Assembly (NCBI GenBank): GCA_001302245.1
Contig: LGYU01000005.1
Coordinates: 248,001-312,000, forward strand
Direction: 5' to 3'
Length of the DNA: 64,000 bases
Source of the DNA: Chitinophagaceae bacterium PMP191F
GTDB taxonomy: Bacteria; Bacteroidota; Bacteroidia; Chitinophagales; Chitinophagaceae
Shown: piece by piece, positions 21,358-30,307 of the stretch
Layout: the number at the start of each line of letters is the position of its first letter
Numbering within the stretch: position 1 is the first letter of the stretch
Translations under genes and position numbers: made by a program
Notes under the pieces: model-generated
What the model saw: only the letters and a program-made list of their open reading frames with translations
Told to the model about the DNA's origin: nothing
Database searches by the model: none

Positions 21358-21471
21358 GCTTTAAAATTTCCGGTTTAGATTTAACAGGCGGTAAGGGTCC
21401 CTGAAAAAAATTAAAATACTGACTTTCAAATACCTGGATTCCAACTGTTAACCGCTGAAAAGGGCGATCTG

Positions 21472-21479
21472 CAAAAGTA
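21472..21479 (-). promoter_or_regulatory. -7 box TACTTTTG for the SNF2 gene
   Basis: A match to TAnnTTTG on the minus strand, giving a leader of roughly 105 bases before the ATG at 21357. No TTG at 19-21 bases upstream. Confidence 0.4.
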
Positions 21480-21604
21480 AAGGAAAAAAAACGAGCTTTT
21501 GAAAGCAAATCAATATTATTAATTACAATTTCATGCACCACCGTATTGATTTTGCCAGCTTTAGCGCTTGTGAATCAATGATATGAGGACCGGCAATCTA
21601 AAAA

Positions 21605-21638
21605 GTCAAAAAAATTGAAAAAAATGCAGTTTTTTGAC
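21605..21638. repeat. Inverted repeat in the divergent SNF2 / M28 region
   Basis: A perfect 9-base inverted repeat (GTCAAAAAA / TTTTTTGAC) with a 16-base A-rich loop. It lies in the 470-base gap between two divergent genes, upstream of both promoters, so it is not an obvious terminator and could be an operator or chance in AT-rich DNA. Apart from this and the two promoters the gap holds nothing I can identify. Confidence 0.4.
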
Positions 21639-21766
21639 CAGTCCGGGCCAGTCAGTGGCACACTCCGGTGAAAACTTTTCTCTACCCGGCTTTTTGATCC
21701 GGGAAATACCTGATTTTTTGCAGTGATTTGCCCGCATTTTTACAATAAAATCTCCTGCACACTTTA

Positions 21767-21796
21767 TTGGTATAGCCTTTGCCAGTGATACCTTTG
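21767..21796 (+). promoter_or_regulatory. Bacteroidota promoter for the M28 peptidase
   Basis: TTG at 21767-21769, a 19-base spacer, and TACCTTTG at 21789-21796. Both elements and the spacing match the primary sigma consensus of Bacteroidota. Transcription would start near 21803, giving a leader of about 25 bases. Confidence 0.7.
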
Positions 21797-21827
21797 CGCT
21801 TATTATCCCCTTGATAAAAAGTAAAGT

Positions 21828-23486
21828 ATGCTGACCAGAACTTCCCGTTTGTTGTTTTTGCTGTTGTTGTGTAATGCCGATTCCAATGCACAGAAATTAA
21901 AAAAAGCCGATAAGGCCATTGTAGGCAATCTGCAGACGCATATCAGTTACCTGGCTGCCGATAAACTGGAAGGTCGTCGTGCAGGCAGCGAAGGCGAAAA
22001 ACTGGCCGGAGAATACATCAGCAACGCTTTTCAACAGGCCGGTCTGCAACCCAAAGGTGAGAGAGGAAGCTGGCTGCAGGTTTTTGAGATCAACGATGGC
22101 AAACAGGTAGGCCGCAGCACACTTTTTATCATCAATGGTCACGACCTGAAGCTGACCGAAGAATTCTTTCCGCTGGCCTTCAGTCCCAACAAATCACTCG
22201 AAGCAGCCGTATCTGCTGCCCTTGCTGAAAGCGGCGTTCCCTGGTTTACCGATATAAAAGACCTGCTGGAAAGCAATAAGGACAATCCACATTTTGACAT
22301 TGAAGAAGCCATCAGGATCAAAGCAAAAAAAGCAGCCGACAAAGGCGCTACGGCACTGATTGTATACAACACCTCTGCCATTGCCGATGGTTTGAAATTC
22401 AATGGTAAAGACCGTGCAGAACTAACCAAAATACCGGTACTGTATCTCACTGCCAAAGCAAAAAAGACTTATCTGAAAGATGAATCTGCCACGCTTGATA
22501 TTAAGATTAAAACTGATATCGGCGAGCAGAAAAGAACCGGCCACAATGTGATCGGCTATCTTGATAACGGCGCTTCACAAACCATTGTACTGGGCGCGCA
22601 TTACGATCACCTGGGTTATGGTGAAGATGGCAACTCTTTATTCCGCACCGGTGAAAAAGCCATTCACAATGGGGCTGATGACAATGCCAGCGGTACTGCC
22701 GCTTTGCTGGAACTGGCCCGCCTGCTGAAACAATCCAAACATAAAAAATCCAACTACCTGTTCATCGCATTTTCGGCCGAAGAACTGGGACTGAATGGTT
22801 CCAAATTCTTTACCGAACACCCTACCATTGATCTGAAAGATGTGAACTACATGATCAATATGGACATGGTTGGCCGCCTGAACGACAGCAGCAAAGTGCT
22901 TACCATTGGCGGTTACGGCACTTCGCCTGCATGGGCCGGTATTCTTACTACTGCTGCCGGTAAAAAAAGCTATTTTAATGTCCGCTACGACTCAAGTGGC
23001 AGCGGTCCCAGCGATCATACTTCATTCTATCGCAAAGACATTCCGGTGTTGTTTTTCTTTACCGGCCAGCACAGCGATTACCACCGCCCTACAGATGATT
23101 TTGACAAGATCAATTATACTGGTGAACTGGAAGTAGTAAAATATATCCAGAGCATTGTGGAAACATCCGGTAATACGGGCAAACTGGCCTTTACGCCCAC
23201 CCGCGAAACACAGACTGCCAGCTCCACCCGCTTCAGCGTTACTATGGGTATTATGCCCGATTATACATTTAACGGTGCAGGTATCCGGGTGGATGGTGTT
23301 ACCAATGACAGGCCTGCACAAAAAGCTGGTTTGAAAACCGGCGACATCATTCTGCAACTGGGTGAACACAATATTTCATCTATGGACGCTTACATGCAAG
23401 CTTTGTCAAAATTTAAAAAAGGGGATACTGCCACGGTGAAATATAAAAGAGGTAATGACATGCTGGCTACACAGGTACAGTTCTAA
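21828..23486 (+). CDS. Exported M28-family metallopeptidase with PDZ domain
   Basis: A 552-residue secreted di-zinc aminopeptidase-type protein. Signal peptide (about 1-20), then the N-terminal part of the catalytic domain interrupted by a protease-associated-like insert (about 100-225). Zinc-site motifs follow in order: GAHYDHLG (His), HNGADDNASGTAALLELA (bridging Asp), FSAEELGLNGS (catalytic and metal Glu), INMDMVGR (Asp), and GPSDHTSF with DYHRPTDDFDKINY (His). A PDZ domain occupies about 455-552 (GIMPDYT, DRPAQKAGLKTGDIIL). The PDZ probably recognises peptide C-termini or substrate proteins. It is transcribed alone from its own promoter. Confidence 0.92.
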   Translation: MLTRTSRLLFLLLLCNADSNAQKLKKADKAIVGNLQTHISYLAADKLEGRRAGSEGEKLAGEYISNAFQQAGLQPKGERGSWLQVFEINDGKQVGRSTLFIINGHDLKLTEEFFPLAFSPNKSLEAAVSAALAESGVPWFTDIKDLLESNKDNPHFDIEEAIRIKAKKAADKGATALIVYNTSAIADGLKFNGKDRAELTKIPVLYLTAKAKKTYLKDESATLDIKIKTDIGEQKRTGHNVIGYLDNGASQTIVLGAHYDHLGYGEDGNSLFRTGEKAIHNGADDNASGTAALLELARLLKQSKHKKSNYLFIAFSAEELGLNGSKFFTEHPTIDLKDVNYMINMDMVGRLNDSSKVLTIGGYGTSPAWAGILTTAAGKKSYFNVRYDSSGSGPSDHTSFYRKDIPVLFFFTGQHSDYHRPTDDFDKINYTGELEVVKYIQSIVETSGNTGKLAFTPTRETQTASSTRFSVTMGIMPDYTFNGAGIRVDGVTNDRPAQKAGLKTGDIILQLGEHNISSMDAYMQALSKFKKGDTATVKYKRGNDMLATQVQF

Positions 23487-23578
23487 AAGTGAATGGAAAA
23501 AATGTTTTTGATTGGGGTTTTGCTTCTTATCATAATCTCGCTCCAGCGCGCGAAACTGTGGCGAATTGGATCGTTGAT

Positions 23579-23609
23579 TTGGGAGTGGGAGATTTAGAAA
23601 GTAATTTTG
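23579..23609 (+). promoter_or_regulatory. Bacteroidota promoter for the IPExxxVDY gene
   Basis: TTG at 23579-23581, a 20-base spacer and TAATTTTG at 23602-23609. Full match to the consensus. It predicts a leader of about 67 bases before ATG 23683. Confidence 0.7.
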
Positions 23610-23682
23610 CCCGATGATGCCGAAACATCAAACCCACAACCCGACATTGTTTTAACGTCATTTCACCTTGCCTGTTTTTCCC

Positions 23683-24117
23683 ATGAAACTGAAGCTTGAA
23701 TTTGATGATCTTGCAGATGATTTTTTCGACAATACCCGGCTGATGGGCATTGTAGCCCCCATACGCAACTACCAGTTCTGCTGGTACCTGAATCAATTGC
23801 TGCAATACGATTTCCGCATCAACAGCGATATAGAGATCCAGCTATTTAAAAAACAACGTAACTACTACTTCTCCATTTTTGAATACCGAGAACCCACCAC
23901 ATCGCTGGTACACTATTTATACAATAACCAGTACGATGGTGAATACCTGTTGCCCGAATTCAGACATCTTGACTTTTTATGGTTACTGAAAGGTGATGTA
24001 GTAACTGATGAAGCATTGCACCAGTTAACCGTTGCCACCAAAAGTATTCCCGGTGTACAGATGGTAACAGAGCTTACCAATGAAAAGATCAAAAACAAAG
24101 GGCATCTGATATTTTAA
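23683..24117 (+). CDS. IPExxxVDY family protein
   Basis: A 144-residue cytoplasmic protein starting MKLKLEFDDLADDFFDNTRL. A TTG at 23668 opens the frame five codons earlier; ATG 23683 is preferred because it fits the usual N-terminus. The body contains RNYQFCWYLNQLL, LFKKQRNYYFSIFEY, FRHLDFLWLLKGD and ends IPGVQMVTELTNEKIKNKGHLIF. This is the conserved pattern of a short Bacteroidota-specific family of unknown function named after a motif in which most members read IPE. Here part of the motif is degenerate. A pterin dehydratase follows after 42 bases on the same strand and may share the transcript. Confidence 0.75.
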   Translation: MKLKLEFDDLADDFFDNTRLMGIVAPIRNYQFCWYLNQLLQYDFRINSDIEIQLFKKQRNYYFSIFEYREPTTSLVHYLYNNQYDGEYLLPEFRHLDFLWLLKGDVVTDEALHQLTVATKSIPGVQMVTELTNEKIKNKGHLIF

Positions 24118-24159
24118 TCAACACGCCTTTGCTTTCATAAACCATTAATTTTTTACAAT

Positions 24160-24393
24160 ATGTGGAAGGAAGTCAACAACACGCTTTACAGAAAATTTGA
24201 ATTCAAAGACTTTTCTGAAGCCTTTGCTTTTATGACAAGAGTGGCGCTGGAAGCGGAAAAAATGAATCACCATCCTTTGTGGACCAATGTATGGAACACC
24301 GTAGAAATATGGTTGTCTACACATGATGCCGGAAATGTTGTTACCGAAAAAGACCGTAAACTGTCTCAACGTATTGACAATATCATCAAATAA
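24160..24393 (+). CDS. phhB: 4a-hydroxytetrahydrobiopterin dehydratase
   Basis: A 77-residue protein with the pterin-4a-carbinolamine dehydratase signature: [33 protein letters not shown], including the two active-site His in tandem and the third His before the Asp-Ala-Gly. The enzyme dehydrates 4a-hydroxy-tetrahydropterin to recycle the cofactor of aromatic amino acid hydroxylases. It is shorter than the usual 95-110 residues because the N-terminal helix-strand is trimmed; the catalytic core is complete. No phenylalanine hydroxylase lies nearby. Confidence 0.88.
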   Translation: MWKEVNNTLYRKFEFKDFSEAFAFMTRVALEAEKMNHHPLWTNVWNTVEIWLSTHDAGNVVTEKDRKLSQRIDNIIK

Positions 24394-24499
24394 TACTCAA
24401 CACGTTTCCGCTCTGATAATAAGACTACGTTAAAGCCCTGACAAGCCTGCAAACATGGCCGGGATTTTGTAAATTGTTCAGGTAACACGCACTTTTACC

Positions 24500-25201
24500 A
24501 TGAAAAGAACATTCCTATACCTGTCCGTTGTTACTGCTTTATTGATCGCAGCCTGTCAAAGTTCCGACAATAAAAAACAACCTGCCGTTACAGACAATGA
24601 TGAAGACTCTGTAATTGTGGTAGGCGAAGACACTGCGTTTTCCGTTGAAACCATTGATACATTTAATACGCTGGCTTTTTCTTCTTTTGCCAAAAAAAGA
24701 GCACCTGATTTTGACTGGAGCAAATTCCGTATGACCGGCTCCTGGAAAGCCGATTCATTGCGCACCACCAGTTTTAAACCCTCTGCAGGCTTTTTTGCCG
24801 CTTACGGCAAACTGATAAAATATTCTCCCGACAGTGCTTTTTTCATAGATCTTGACAGTTATAGCCTGGAAGTAAAAAAAGATGCAACCGGGCGCTGGCG
24901 GGGCACCGATTTGGGAACCGATACAGAGATCAGCCTGGTAAACCCGGCTACCCAAACAAAGGAACGGTTATTGTTCTTTGGCCCCGGCAGTTCAGTAGAT
25001 GATGCTTATTGGCTTGACAAAGACAACCTGGTACTGATTGGCGTACAGGACAATGGCGATTCTACCGGTAAGGCTGCAGCCTTGTGGAAATACAATGTTC
25101 CTGAAAAAACTTTTTACCTGTACGAGTGGAAAGATGAGGCAGCAGCCAATAAACTGATACATACCTGGCGCAGAGAACGCCTGCAGGCTGCGCTGAAGTA
25201 A
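24500..25201 (+). CDS. Lipoprotein of unknown function
   Basis: A 233-residue lipoprotein: MKRTFLYLSVVTALLIAAC forms a lipobox with Cys19 as the lipidation site, followed by an acidic linker (TDNDEDSVIVVGED). The mature part is soluble and mixed alpha/beta, with WRGTDLGTDTEISLVNPAT, LLFFGPGSSVDDAYWLD and WKYNVPEKTFYLYEW. These read like the blades of a beta-structured domain. No family recognised. A bidirectional terminator follows and separates it from the convergent rho. Confidence 0.75.
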   Translation: MKRTFLYLSVVTALLIAACQSSDNKKQPAVTDNDEDSVIVVGEDTAFSVETIDTFNTLAFSSFAKKRAPDFDWSKFRMTGSWKADSLRTTSFKPSAGFFAAYGKLIKYSPDSAFFIDLDSYSLEVKKDATGRWRGTDLGTDTEISLVNPATQTKERLLFFGPGSSVDDAYWLDKDNLVLIGVQDNGDSTGKAAALWKYNVPEKTFYLYEWKDEAAANKLIHTWRRERLQAALK

Positions 25202-25250
25202 TGACCAATCAATATATTTTTATACTGGCCTGGTAAGGCTGGTGCAATTA

Positions 25251-25280
25251 AAAAAGCTACCGAAACCGGTAGCTTTTTTG
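25251..25280. terminator. Bidirectional terminator between the lipoprotein gene and rho
   Basis: A 12-base-pair perfect stem (AAAAAGCTACCG / CGGTAGCTTTTT) with an AAAC loop. T runs on both strands fit termination of both convergent genes. Confidence 0.85.
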
Positions 25281-25300
25281 TATATATTCTGAAAACGTTC

Positions 25301-27019
25301 TTAGCCATTCATACTGGCCAGGAATTCTTCATTGCTTTTGGTACCACGCATACGTTTCAGCAATTCATGCATTGCCTCTTCCGTATTCATATCGGTAAGG
25401 TATACACGCAGCAGGTTCATGCGTTGCAGTACATCTCTTTCCAGTAACAGGTCGTCGCGACGTGTAGAAGAAGATACCAGGTCAATGGCCGGGAAGATCC
25501 TTCTGTTAGCCAGGCGACGATCCAGTTGCAGCTCCATGTTGCCGGTTCCTTTGAACTCTTCAAAGATCACCTCATCCATTTTAGAGCCGGTATCGATCAA
25601 TGCTGTTGCCAGGATGGTGAGTGAACCACCATGTTCTATTTTACGGGCAGCACCAAAAAACTGTTTAGGTTTCTGCATGGCGTTGGCTTCCACACCACCG
25701 GATAATACTTTACCCGAAGCAGGCGCTACAGTGTTATGCGCACGTGCCAGACGTGTAATAGAATCCAGCAGAATAATCACATCATGACCGCACTCTACCA
25801 GTCGTTTTGCTTTCTGCAATGCAATGGTAGATACTTTTACGTGTTTCTCTGCAGGTTCATCAAAGGTAGAAGCAATCACCTCTGCCTTTACACTACGTTC
25901 CATATCGGTTACCTCTTCAGGACGCTCATCTACCAGCACCACCATCAGGTAACATTCGGGGTGATTGGCGGCAATGGCATTGGCCACTTCTTTCAGCAAT
26001 ACCGTTTTACCGGTTTTAGGCTGTGCCACGATCAATCCGCGCTGACCTTTACCAATAGGGGTAAACAGGTCCATGATACGCGTGCTGTAGCTATTGGGAG
26101 CAGTGAACAGGTTCAGTTTTTCAAAGGGAAATAACGGCGTCAGATAATCGAAGGGAACGCGGTCGCGAACTTCTTCGGGTTGTTTGCCGTTAATGGTTTC
26201 CACTTTCAGCAGGGCAAAATATTTTTCGCCTTCTTTGGGCGGACGTACCGCTCCGTAAACAGTATCCCCGGTTTTTAAACCAAATAATTTGATCTGTGAG
26301 GGAGATACATAAATATCGTCGGGTGATGACAAGTAGTTATAATCGGATGAACGCAGGAAGCCATATCCGTCAGGCATCATTTCCAGCACACCTTCTGCCA
26401 TGATGATACCGTCAAACTCAATATTGAAAACAGATTCACGACGTTGGGGGTATGCACGCTGCGGAGCTTCGGATACGTTAGGATTGCCTTGTTGTGCAGG
26501 TGTTTCGGATATCGTATCGTGTTCTTCACGATGATGACCGTGGTGATGAGCAGGATGCTGTGTAGCGGTTTCCTGTGTTGGTTGTCTTGTTTCATTATCA
26601 TCGTCATCTTCCTCTTCTTCACCAGCCATTGGCAGATCAAGCATGGGAGCATCTTCTGTTTTCTTACGGCCTTTCTTTATAATGGGGGCAGGCGCAGTGG
26701 CCTTTTCAATTGCTTTTTTGCGTACTGGCTCTTTCTTCACTTCTTTTACCTCCTTTTTTACTTTTTCTTCACCGGTGCTCATTACATCAGCCTCTTCAGT
26801 AGCATTGGCTGTTGTTGTTTTTATAATACGTTTACGTTTGCCTTTATCTTCCTGGGCAGGAGCGCCTTTAGTGGAGCTGGCCATGACAGCCTGTTTGTCA
26901 AGGATTTTGTAGATAAGTTCCTGTTTGTCTAGTTTTTTGGCGTTGGAGATTTTTAACTGCTCGGCAATATCCAGCAGTTCAGGAACGAGCATGTCGTTCA
27001 GTTGCAGAATGTCGTACAT
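25301..27019 (-). CDS. rho: Transcription termination factor Rho with disordered insert
   Basis: A 572-residue RNA-dependent hexameric ATPase that ends transcription. Order: Rho N-terminal SAP-like domain (about 1-45, [15 protein letters not shown]), a low-complexity insert of about 140 residues (alternating Lys/Glu/Ala-rich, then acidic [10 protein letters not shown], then His-rich), the cold-shock-like RNA-binding domain (about 205-275, [20 protein letters not shown]), and the ATPase (Walker [10 protein letters not shown], Walker [15 protein letters not shown]-loop [20 protein letters not shown]). E. coli Rho is 419 residues; the difference is the insert, typical for Bacteroidota. Such inserts have been linked to condensate formation in Bacteroides, as far as I recall. 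Confidence 0.97.
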   Translation of the reverse strand: MYDILQLNDMLVPELLDIAEQLKISNAKKLDKQELIYKILDKQAVMASSTKGAPAQEDKGKRKRIIKTTTANATEEADVMSTGEEKVKKEVKEVKKEPVRKKAIEKATAPAPIIKKGRKKTEDAPMLDLPMAGEEEEDDDDNETRQPTQETATQHPAHHHGHHREEHDTISETPAQQGNPNVSEAPQRAYPQRRESVFNIEFDGIIMAEGVLEMMPDGYGFLRSSDYNYLSSPDDIYVSPSQIKLFGLKTGDTVYGAVRPPKEGEKYFALLKVETINGKQPEEVRDRVPFDYLTPLFPFEKLNLFTAPNSYSTRIMDLFTPIGKGQRGLIVAQPKTGKTVLLKEVANAIAANHPECYLMVVLVDERPEEVTDMERSVKAEVIASTFDEPAEKHVKVSTIALQKAKRLVECGHDVIILLDSITRLARAHNTVAPASGKVLSGGVEANAMQKPKQFFGAARKIEHGGSLTILATALIDTGSKMDEVIFEEFKGTGNMELQLDRRLANRRIFPAIDLVSSSTRRDDLLLERDVLQRMNLLRVYLTDMNTEEAMHELLKRMRGTKSNEEFLASMNG

Positions 27020-27442
27020 ACGAAAACTTGAAAGTTTAAAACTTGATCAGAAAAGCAAACTTTGTTTGTTGAAAAATCTAATTGCGAAATGAGTTTATAC
27101 TGACCGGAATGAGTTAAACTGATGAGCTTTTGAGAGAATCAGGTATGACTTATCAGCTATATTCCTTCACAATAATACGTCAATTTTACTAAAAGCAAAA
27201 ATTTTTGGCCCGTGAAAGCCCCTTGCGGTGTGCAAAAGAGCATTTACGCATTGTTTCTACTTGTCTGCCGTCAATAGCCATCAGCAGTATAACCGGCCGT
27301 TCCGGCGTCATAAACCGTGCATTTCGCGGTATAAACCGGTTGTGCCAGTACTGTTATACAGGTGTAAAAAACCGGGCCACGATTTTTTACACCCTTCCAC
27401 ATTTACCAATTCTTTTGCAATTTGTCAACTAAGTAAAACTCA
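27020..27442. other. Non-coding gap upstream of rho
   Basis: A 423-base gap between comB and rho, both minus strand. It holds the inverted repeat at 27361-27393 and two copies of ATAAACCG 21 bases apart (27310 and 27331). The short open frames over it look like chance. The rho promoter must lie here, but I see no full TTG-N19/20-TAnnTTTG match; the long leader could carry rho autoregulation. Confidence 0.5.
27361..27393. repeat. 11-bp inverted repeat downstream of comB
   Basis: GGTGTAAAAAA and TTTTTTACACC, perfectly paired, around an 11-base GC-rich loop. It lies about 50 bases past the comB stop. The T run is inside the stem, so it is not a classical terminator, though it may still end comB transcripts or protect the 3' end. 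Confidence 0.55.
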
Positions 27443-28186
27443 TTAGCTGTTGTGCACAATTAACCTGCCGTTCTCATAAAACGGTAGTACGTTGGCTACG
27501 TCGGGCGTAAGGCAATACCGGATGTCTTTTTCCAGTCCAAAACCCATTAAGCGATGGTAGTGTGAAGCATTTTTTTCTTTCAGCACAGTAAAAAAGTCGT
27601 CATCTACAGCACTGCTGTACAGGGTTTCTGCCAGGTTAGTAGCATCACAGTTGATCTCAAAATACTGTTTTATACGGCTCACTACTGCACCAGCAAACAA
27701 TGTGTCTTCTATATTCACGCGATCTTTCCAGGCGGCGCATCCCAGTATTACCGGCTGCTGTTGCTGTACCAGGTAATTGCACACAGCAGAAAGATTGGGA
27801 AAAGAACCCGTGATGATATGGCCTGCGCCCTTTGCCAGGGCCATGTGCAGCAGTTTGGTACCATTAGTAGTGGTTAACACCAGTGTTTTTCCTTCAATGA
27901 AATCACGCGGATATTCAAAAGGAGAATTACCATACTGCAGCCCCTCTGCAATTTTACCGTCCCGTTCACCGGCTGTAATACCGTCTATCTGTTGCCCCAG
28001 CTCAATACACTTTGTTACACTATCTACCGGAACAATATAGCGGGCGCCATTGTACAGGGCTGTAGCAATGGTAGAAGTGGCGCGCAGTACATCAATAATA
28101 ACTACTATCGCATTGTTTACATCATACAAATTCAGCAGGGCGGGCGATAAAACAGTGTGCAGGGTGGGCCTGTTAGTACTACTCAT
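27443..28186 (-). CDS. comB: 2-phosphosulfolactate phosphatase
   Basis: A 247-residue protein of the ComB family, first known from coenzyme M synthesis in methanogens, where it removes phosphate from 2-phosphosulfolactate in a Mg-dependent reaction. Seen: VIIDVLRATSTIATALYNGA near the N-terminus, ITAGERDGKIAEGLQYGNSP, LTTTNGTKLL and ILGCAAWKDRVNIEDTLFAGA, all conserved positions of the family. A farther upstream start at 28222 is excluded because the promoter at 28202-28232 lies over it; transcription would begin near 28195. In non-methanogens the role is unclear; a link to sulfolactate or sulfonolipid metabolism is only a suggestion. Confidence 0.88.
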   Translation of the reverse strand: MSSTNRPTLHTVLSPALLNLYDVNNAIVVIIDVLRATSTIATALYNGARYIVPVDSVTKCIELGQQIDGITAGERDGKIAEGLQYGNSPFEYPRDFIEGKTLVLTTTNGTKLLHMALAKGAGHIITGSFPNLSAVCNYLVQQQQPVILGCAAWKDRVNIEDTLFAGAVVSRIKQYFEINCDATNLAETLYSSAVDDDFFTVLKEKNASHYHRLMGFGLEKDIRYCLTPDVANVLPFYENGRLIVHNS

Positions 28187-28201
28187 AGGTGAAATAAAGC
28201 G

Positions 28202-28232
28202 CAAAAGTAACGACAAGTACATGAAGAGCCAA
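28202..28232 (-). promoter_or_regulatory. Bacteroidota promoter for comB
   Basis: Minus strand: TTG (28230-28232), 20-base spacer, TACTTTTG (28202-28209). Full consensus match. It decides the comB start at 28186. Confidence 0.7.
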
Positions 28233-28345
28233 AGGAGAAGCGCCTGAAGGCCAATTTTGTCCTGACGGGAAGAATAAGAATGTATGAGCGTACAGTATGC
28301 CTGACAGGCCGGGCACTTCAGGCCTTACTCTTCGGACATCTGTCA

Positions 28346-28822
28346 TTATATATTCAACACCTGTTGCCACTTATTGCTCTCTGCATACTCTTTGATCAAC
28401 TGGTTGCGATCGGAAAGTAATTGCTGCAGATACCCCGTCAGGTAAACACCATTCATCAGTTTGCCGATAACGCCATACGGAGTTTCAAAACTGAACAGGT
28501 CTATCATCAGTGTCCCATTATCTATTTGTTTGAAATGATGTTCGTGCCGAAGACTTCTGAAATCACCCTGCATCATTTCATCAGTGAAGGAATAAGGCCG
28601 CTGCATGGCCGTTATTTTCATTTTCATTATCCGCTCTTTCATCAGGTGTTTTGCTTTCCAGGTCACCGTTTCATCAAGATTAATCAACCCGGAGGCAACG
28701 CCGGCAACAGCCTTTTCATTTGTTTTTGCCTGTGATTTTTTATGCAGATCAATACTCCGGCTCAAGTCAAACACACGCTCTACAGGGGCAGCAATGAAGG
28801 TGGTCAAATGGATAGTTGGCAT
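28346..28822 (-). CDS. SRPBCC-superfamily ligand-binding protein
   Basis: A 158-residue protein beginning MPTIHLTTFIAAPVERVFDLS, the first strand and helix of the START/SRPBCC helix-grip fold (the IxAPxExVFDL pattern). Middle: NLDETVTWKAKHL, SLRHEHHFKQIDNGTLMIDLFSFETPYG, then the long C-terminal helix YLQQLLSDRNQLIKEYAE that closes the cavity. Similar proteins are often labelled cell-division inhibitor or polyketide cyclase-like without experimental support. An in-frame start at 28873 would add 17 residues that do not fit the fold, so 28822 is preferred. Confidence 0.75.
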   Translation of the reverse strand: MPTIHLTTFIAAPVERVFDLSRSIDLHKKSQAKTNEKAVAGVASGLINLDETVTWKAKHLMKERIMKMKITAMQRPYSFTDEMMQGDFRSLRHEHHFKQIDNGTLMIDLFSFETPYGVIGKLMNGVYLTGYLQQLLSDRNQLIKEYAESNKWQQVLNI

Positions 28823-28920
28823 GGGTAGATGAATTAGCAAAGGGTAGCTGCTAACCAGCAAGAAACGCGCCATACCTTGTTAATGCATAACGGCGTGGAC
28901 CCGATTTTACACCGCCGGAA

Positions 28921-28953
28921 ATAAAAAGGCCATCTCTGTGAGGGAGATGGCCT
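28921..28953 (-). terminator. Terminator of gcvT
   Basis: On the minus strand a 9-base-pair stem (AGGCCATCT / AGATGGCCT) with a short loop, followed by TTTTTAT. It sits just past the gcvT stop at 28974. Confidence 0.8.
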
Positions 28954-28973
28954 GCTATCATTGCAATCATTTA

Positions 28974-30059
28974 TTAAGCAAAGGGAAACTTTACTATTCT
29001 GGCCTGCAATAGTTTGTCGCGCACCTTAATGTAAATAATATTGTCGGGTTGTGCCAGGCTCTTCTCCACGTATCCCATTCCAATCGCTTTTCCCAGAGAG
29101 GGCGATTGCGTACCGGAAGTTACTTTACCAATAGTATTGCCTTCCGCATCTTTAATTTCATAATCGTGACGGGGAATACCTTTATCGATCATTTCAAAAC
29201 CTACCAGCTTGCGTGTAACACCAGCAGCTTTCTGTTTTTCCAATATAGTACGTGCGGTAAAATCTTTAGTGAATTTGGTGATCCAGCCAAGACCAGCTTC
29301 CAGCGGCGAAGTGGTATCGTCAATATCATTGCCGTAGAGACAGAAACCCATTTCCAGTCGCAGGGTATCGCGTGCACCCAGACCAATTGGTTTTAGCCCT
29401 TGTGGTGTACCTGCAGCAAAAATAGCATCCCATATTTTTTCAGCATTGCCATCTTTGTCTTCAAAATAGATCTCTACACCACCCGCACCGGTATATCCTG
29501 TGGCACTGACCAGCACATTGTCAACACCCGCAAATTTTCCTTTTACAAATGTGTAATAGGTAAGATTCATGATGTCGATTTCGGTCAGCGGCTGCAGTAT
29601 TTTGGTAGCCTGCGGACCCTGTATTGCCAGCAAACAGGTTTTGTCTGATACGTTGTGCATCTCCACGTTTTTAGTGTTGTGCGAGGAGATCCAGCTCCAG
29701 TCTTTTTCAATATTGGAAGCGTTTACTACCAGCATATACACTTTGTTCTCTTCAATGCAATACACCAGCAGATCATCTACAATACCGGCTTCAGCATTGG
29801 GCAAACAACTGTACTGGGCTTTTCCGGCTGTAAGCTTGGAAGCATCGTTAGAGGTAACACGCTGAATCAGGTCCAGCGCATTTTCTCCTTTCAAAATAAA
29901 TTCTCCCATGTGGCTAACATCAAAAACACCCGCATTGTTACGTACGGTGGCATGCTCGTCATTGATGCCGCTGTAGGAAATGGGCATATTGTACCCGGCA
30001 AATTCCGCCATTTTTGCACCCAGTGCAATGTGCTTCTGAGTGAAAGGAGTATTCTTCAT
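28974..30059 (-). CDS. gcvT: Aminomethyltransferase (glycine cleavage T-protein)
   Basis: A 361-residue T-protein, which moves the aminomethyl group from lipoyl-H protein to tetrahydrofolate and releases ammonia. Diagnostic parts: [47 protein letters not shown]-type segment ([12 protein letters not shown]), [38 protein letters not shown] and [21 protein letters not shown]. Length matches the family. gcvH and gcvP are not next to it, as is usual in Bacteroidota. It is closed by its own terminator, and an upstream terminator isolates it from the PspC operon. Confidence 0.96.
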   Translation of the reverse strand: MKNTPFTQKHIALGAKMAEFAGYNMPISYSGINDEHATVRNNAGVFDVSHMGEFILKGENALDLIQRVTSNDASKLTAGKAQYSCLPNAEAGIVDDLLVYCIEENKVYMLVVNASNIEKDWSWISSHNTKNVEMHNVSDKTCLLAIQGPQATKILQPLTEIDIMNLTYYTFVKGKFAGVDNVLVSATGYTGAGGVEIYFEDKDGNAEKIWDAIFAAGTPQGLKPIGLGARDTLRLEMGFCLYGNDIDDTTSPLEAGLGWITKFTKDFTARTILEKQKAAGVTRKLVGFEMIDKGIPRHDYEIKDAEGNTIGKVTSGTQSPSLGKAIGMGYVEKSLAQPDNIIYIKVRDKLLQARIVKFPFA

Positions 30060-30199
30060 ACAAGTTTTTTAGTGCAGCAAAGTAAAGGCAAAATTTGTGA
30101 ATGCTAAATGCGGAATGCTTATGCCCCGCGCAAAATGCTTATCGCTGGTTATCCATTTGCTTACCGCCGTGCCTCAGGCCCTGTACCTGGCATGTATAG

Positions 30200-30236
30200 A
30201 AAAAATAGGGACCCGGAGCGCTGTATCCGGATCCCT
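30200..30236 (-). terminator. Terminator of the padR-pspC operon
   Basis: Minus strand: an 11-base-pair stem (AGGGATCCGGA against TCCGGGTCCCT, one mismatch) with an eight-base loop and the tail ATTTTTTC. It lies about 70 bases past the stop at 30308. Confidence 0.75.
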
Positions 30237-30307
30237 GTTGTTCCAACTTCAACCCCGCCTGCAAACCCTTTTTACGGGTACAGTGCGGCGCGGCTGCACA
30301 TATATCG

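Noticed and set aside
21682-21891. 69-residue minus-strand frame in the SNF2/M28 gap
   Set aside because: Overlaps the M28 promoter and start, with no recognisable features.
26444-26932. 162-residue plus-strand frame opposite rho, apparently hydrophobic
   Set aside because: Produced by the Lys/Glu-rich codons of the Rho insert read in antisense.
27205-27446. Overlapping plus-strand frames of 72-75 residues upstream of rho
   Set aside because: Non-standard composition, overlap with the inverted repeat and no promoter or terminator on that strand.
28187-28222. Longer ComB start at 28222
   Set aside because: The -33/-7 promoter elements lie over this stretch, so it would not be transcribed in full.
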